Source of the DNA: Bacteroidales bacterium
GTDB lineage: Bacteria; Bacteroidota; Bacteroidia; Bacteroidales; GWA2-32-17
Assembly (NCBI GenBank): GCA_013314715.1
Contig: JABUFC010000017.1
Span: 1 to 57,357 of the forward strand
DNA: 57,357 nt
Direction of reading: 5' to 3'
Position 1 is the stretch's first letter; each line of letters starts with the position of its first letter. A model generated the notes under the pieces. The model saw only the letters and a list, made by a program, of their open reading frames with translations, searched no databases and had not been told where the DNA came from. The position numbers and the translations under genes were made by a program. Positions 55,637-57,357 of this stretch are shown here, one piece after another.

Positions 55637-57121
55637 ATGTTTAGGCAAGACGATCTAGAACAAATTAATAAACAAGGAATAAGTATTAACGAAATTGAAA
55701 AACAACTCCATTATTTTCGTCAAGGTTTTCCATTTATATGTTTAGCAAAACCAGCTACTTTAGGTGATGGCATTTTTGTTTTAAATGCAGAAAATGAAAT
55801 AAATTTTATTAACCTCTATAACGAATACACTCATCAGCATAAAATTTTAAAGTTTGTTCCGGCTTCTGGAGCTGCAAGTCGAATGTTCAAAGATTTGTAT
55901 GCCTATATCGAAAACGAAAAAACATTAGGTCAATTGCCTTCGGTTCAGCAAGTTATAGAGCATATCGAAAAATTTGCCTTTTACAATGTATTGAAAAAAC
56001 TTTTGTCAGAAGCAGGATTTGAAATTAAAAAAGTGGATGCCAAAAAACTAGTTGAATTTATACTTACCCATAAGGGTTTGAATTATGGTATGTTGCCAAA
56101 GGCGCTTATCTTATTTCATCGTTACAGCGATGGTGATCGTACTTCGCTAGAAGAACATTTAGTCGAAGGAGCATTATACGCTTATTCAAACAAAAAAGTC
56201 TATTTGCATTTTACGGTATCGCCTGAACACCGAACGGCTTTTGAAGCACGTATTAGTCAAACTATCGAAAAATACGAAAAAGAATATCAAACTACATTTG
56301 AAATTGCTTATTCTATTCAATCTCCGGCAACCGATACCATTGCCGTTGATATGGAAAATAATCCGTTTAGGGATAAAAATGGGAAATTGGTTTTTCGTCC
56401 GGGTGGGCATGGAGCATTGATTCATAATTTGAACAAGTTAGATGCCGATTTGATTTTTATTAAAAATATTGACAATGTAGTGCCCGATCGTTTAAAAGAT
56501 GAAACTATTCGTTATAAAAAACTTTTAGCGGGGTTTCTTATTTTTCTTCAAGATAAATTATATACTTATCAGCAGTGGTTCGATGAGAATAAAATTACAC
56601 CCGAAAGGATTGCAGCCATAAAGGATTTTTATAAAACTTATTTCCACGTTGATATTAATGCTTTTACACTAGAACAAATTAAAGCTATGCTGTTTAGACC
56701 CTTGCGAGTTTGTGGAATGGTAAAAAACGAAGGCGAACCCGGTGGCGGACCTTTTTGGGTAAAAGACAAAACGGGTGCTATTTCGTTGCAAATTGTAGAA
56801 TCTTCGCAAGTTGATTTTAATAATGCAGAACAAACTCAAATTTTTAAACAAGCAACGCATTTTAATCCTGTTGATTTAGTTTGTTCAATTAAAAATTATA
56901 AGGGCGAAAAATACAATTTGCTCAATTTTATTGATCACGAAACTGGTTTTATTTCGCAAAAATCTAAAGATGGCAAACCGCTTAAAGCATTAGAGTTACC
57001 AGGACTATGGAATGGTGCTATGGCTTTTTGGAATACCATTTTTGTTGAAGTACCCATGATAACTTTCAATCCTGTGAAAACCATCAATGATTTATTGCGT
57101 CCACAACATTTAAACGGTTAA
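55637..57121 (+). CDS. DUF4301 family protein
   Basis: 494 residues, cytoplasmic. N-terminal pattern RQDDLEQINKQGISINEIEKQLHYFRQGFPF and LKFVPASGAASRMFKDLYAYI fit the DUF4301 family, known almost only from Bacteroidota. A central segment (FRPGGHGALIHNLNKLDADLIFIKNIDNVVPD) resembles the active region of nucleotidyl-sugar transferases, which hints at a UTP-sugar-transferase-like fold; this is inference. Function undetermined. Confidence 0.85.
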   Translation: MFRQDDLEQINKQGISINEIEKQLHYFRQGFPFICLAKPATLGDGIFVLNAENEINFINLYNEYTHQHKILKFVPASGAASRMFKDLYAYIENEKTLGQLPSVQQVIEHIEKFAFYNVLKKLLSEAGFEIKKVDAKKLVEFILTHKGLNYGMLPKALILFHRYSDGDRTSLEEHLVEGALYAYSNKKVYLHFTVSPEHRTAFEARISQTIEKYEKEYQTTFEIAYSIQSPATDTIAVDMENNPFRDKNGKLVFRPGGHGALIHNLNKLDADLIFIKNIDNVVPDRLKDETIRYKKLLAGFLIFLQDKLYTYQQWFDENKITPERIAAIKDFYKTYFHVDINAFTLEQIKAMLFRPLRVCGMVKNEGEPGGGPFWVKDKTGAISLQIVESSQVDFNNAEQTQIFKQATHFNPVDLVCSIKNYKGEKYNLLNFIDHETGFISQKSKDGKPLKALELPGLWNGAMAFWNTIFVEVPMITFNPVKTINDLLRPQHLNG

Positions 57122-57147
57122 GCTTAATATTCAACTATTCGAATTTG

Positions 57148-57181
57148 ACCAATTTGCATTAATTTTTGATTAAAAATTGGT
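57148..57181 (+). terminator. Weak hairpin after the DUF4301 gene
   Basis: ACCAATTT (57148-57155) and AAATTGGT (57174-57181) with a smaller inner stem (TTAAT/ATTAA). A T run starts about 10 bases later. Mostly AT, so stability is uncertain. Confidence 0.45.
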
Positions 57182-57328
57182 TAATATAATTTTTTTGCTA
57201 TAATTTTATAACTTTCAAAAAGTATAAATTGAGTCCTTTGCAAGGCTATTAACATGCAAATATGTGATTGTTAATAACTTATTGATGTTTTTATTTAAAA
57301 TTCCAGAAATAATGGTTATTTTAGCGTT

Positions 57329-57357
57329 ATGAAATTAGAAAAATCAGGAAATATGAC
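57329..57357 (+). CDS. Start of a gene cut by the window edge
   Basis: ATG at 57329 opens a frame MKLEKSGNM that runs to the end of the window without a stop. Too short to identify. The 207 bp before it contain no other gene. Confidence 0.4.

Overview
The window is a stretch of chromosome from a strongly AT-rich member of the Bacteroidota, probably class Bacteroidia. The evidence is a secreted protein with a C-terminal type IX secretion (Por) sorting domain, two TonB-dependent receptors with carboxypeptidase-regulatory N-domains, lipoproteins, an LptD homologue, a PyrB/PyrI pair, and repeated use of the Bacteroidota promoter pattern (TTG/TTTG near -33, TAnnTTTG near -7) with few Shine-Dalgarno sequences. 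I see no phage, insertion sequence, integrase, plasmid gene or CRISPR array. Most of the window is core chromosome.

Layout. 0-13.5 kb (minus strand): a double-AAA+ ATPase; an MrfA/MrfB-type DNA-repair helicase and exonuclease pair bounded by an exact 37-bp direct repeat; a small coiled-coil membrane protein; a VWA protein, M48 protease and CinA operon; and a large MORN-type repeat protein. 13.6-22.5 kb: a T9SS cargo protein, tRNA-Leu(GAG), two paralogous small secreted proteins each built from six copies of its own pentapeptide, a beta-helix lipoprotein and a TonB receptor, a serine hydrolase and two small envelope proteins. 22.6-28 kb (plus): a second MORN protein, mnmA, PBP1C and a secreted adhesin-like protein. 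28-38 kb (minus): an FAD/Fe-S dehydrogenase, gyrB, a nitronate-monooxygenase-like protein, a LytTR regulator and lptD. 38-46 kb (plus): an amidase and an MCE protein that share a C-terminal domain, dnaA, a DMT transporter, a YigZ-family protein, an M42 peptidase, and pyrB-pyrI. 46-57 kb: an AlkD-like protein, a glycosyltransferase and flippase, recO, a membrane protein, a second TonB receptor, a serine palmitoyltransferase-like gene overlapping a sphingomyelin-synthase-like gene, and a DUF4301 protein. The start of one more gene is cut by the right edge.

How parts fit together. Much of the window builds and services the envelope: lptD, amidase, MCE lipid transporter, PBP1C, receptors, flippase and sphingolipid genes. 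dnaA and gyrB lie about 8 kb apart and point away from each other around the divergent lptD/amidase junction. dnaA has an unusual upstream region: a promoter, an 18-bp palindrome on the predicted start site, and a flanking 13-bp inverted repeat.

Best leads. (1) The mrfBA module with its 37-bp boundary repeat and low CpG content looks like an acquired repair cassette. (2) In the SKYDA/YKSDA paralogues all six repeat units differ in the same way while the spacers stay alike. (3) The dnaA control region. (4) The tandem beta-domain plus tandem AAA+ protein. (5) The two-gene sphingolipid operon. None of these has been tested against a database here.
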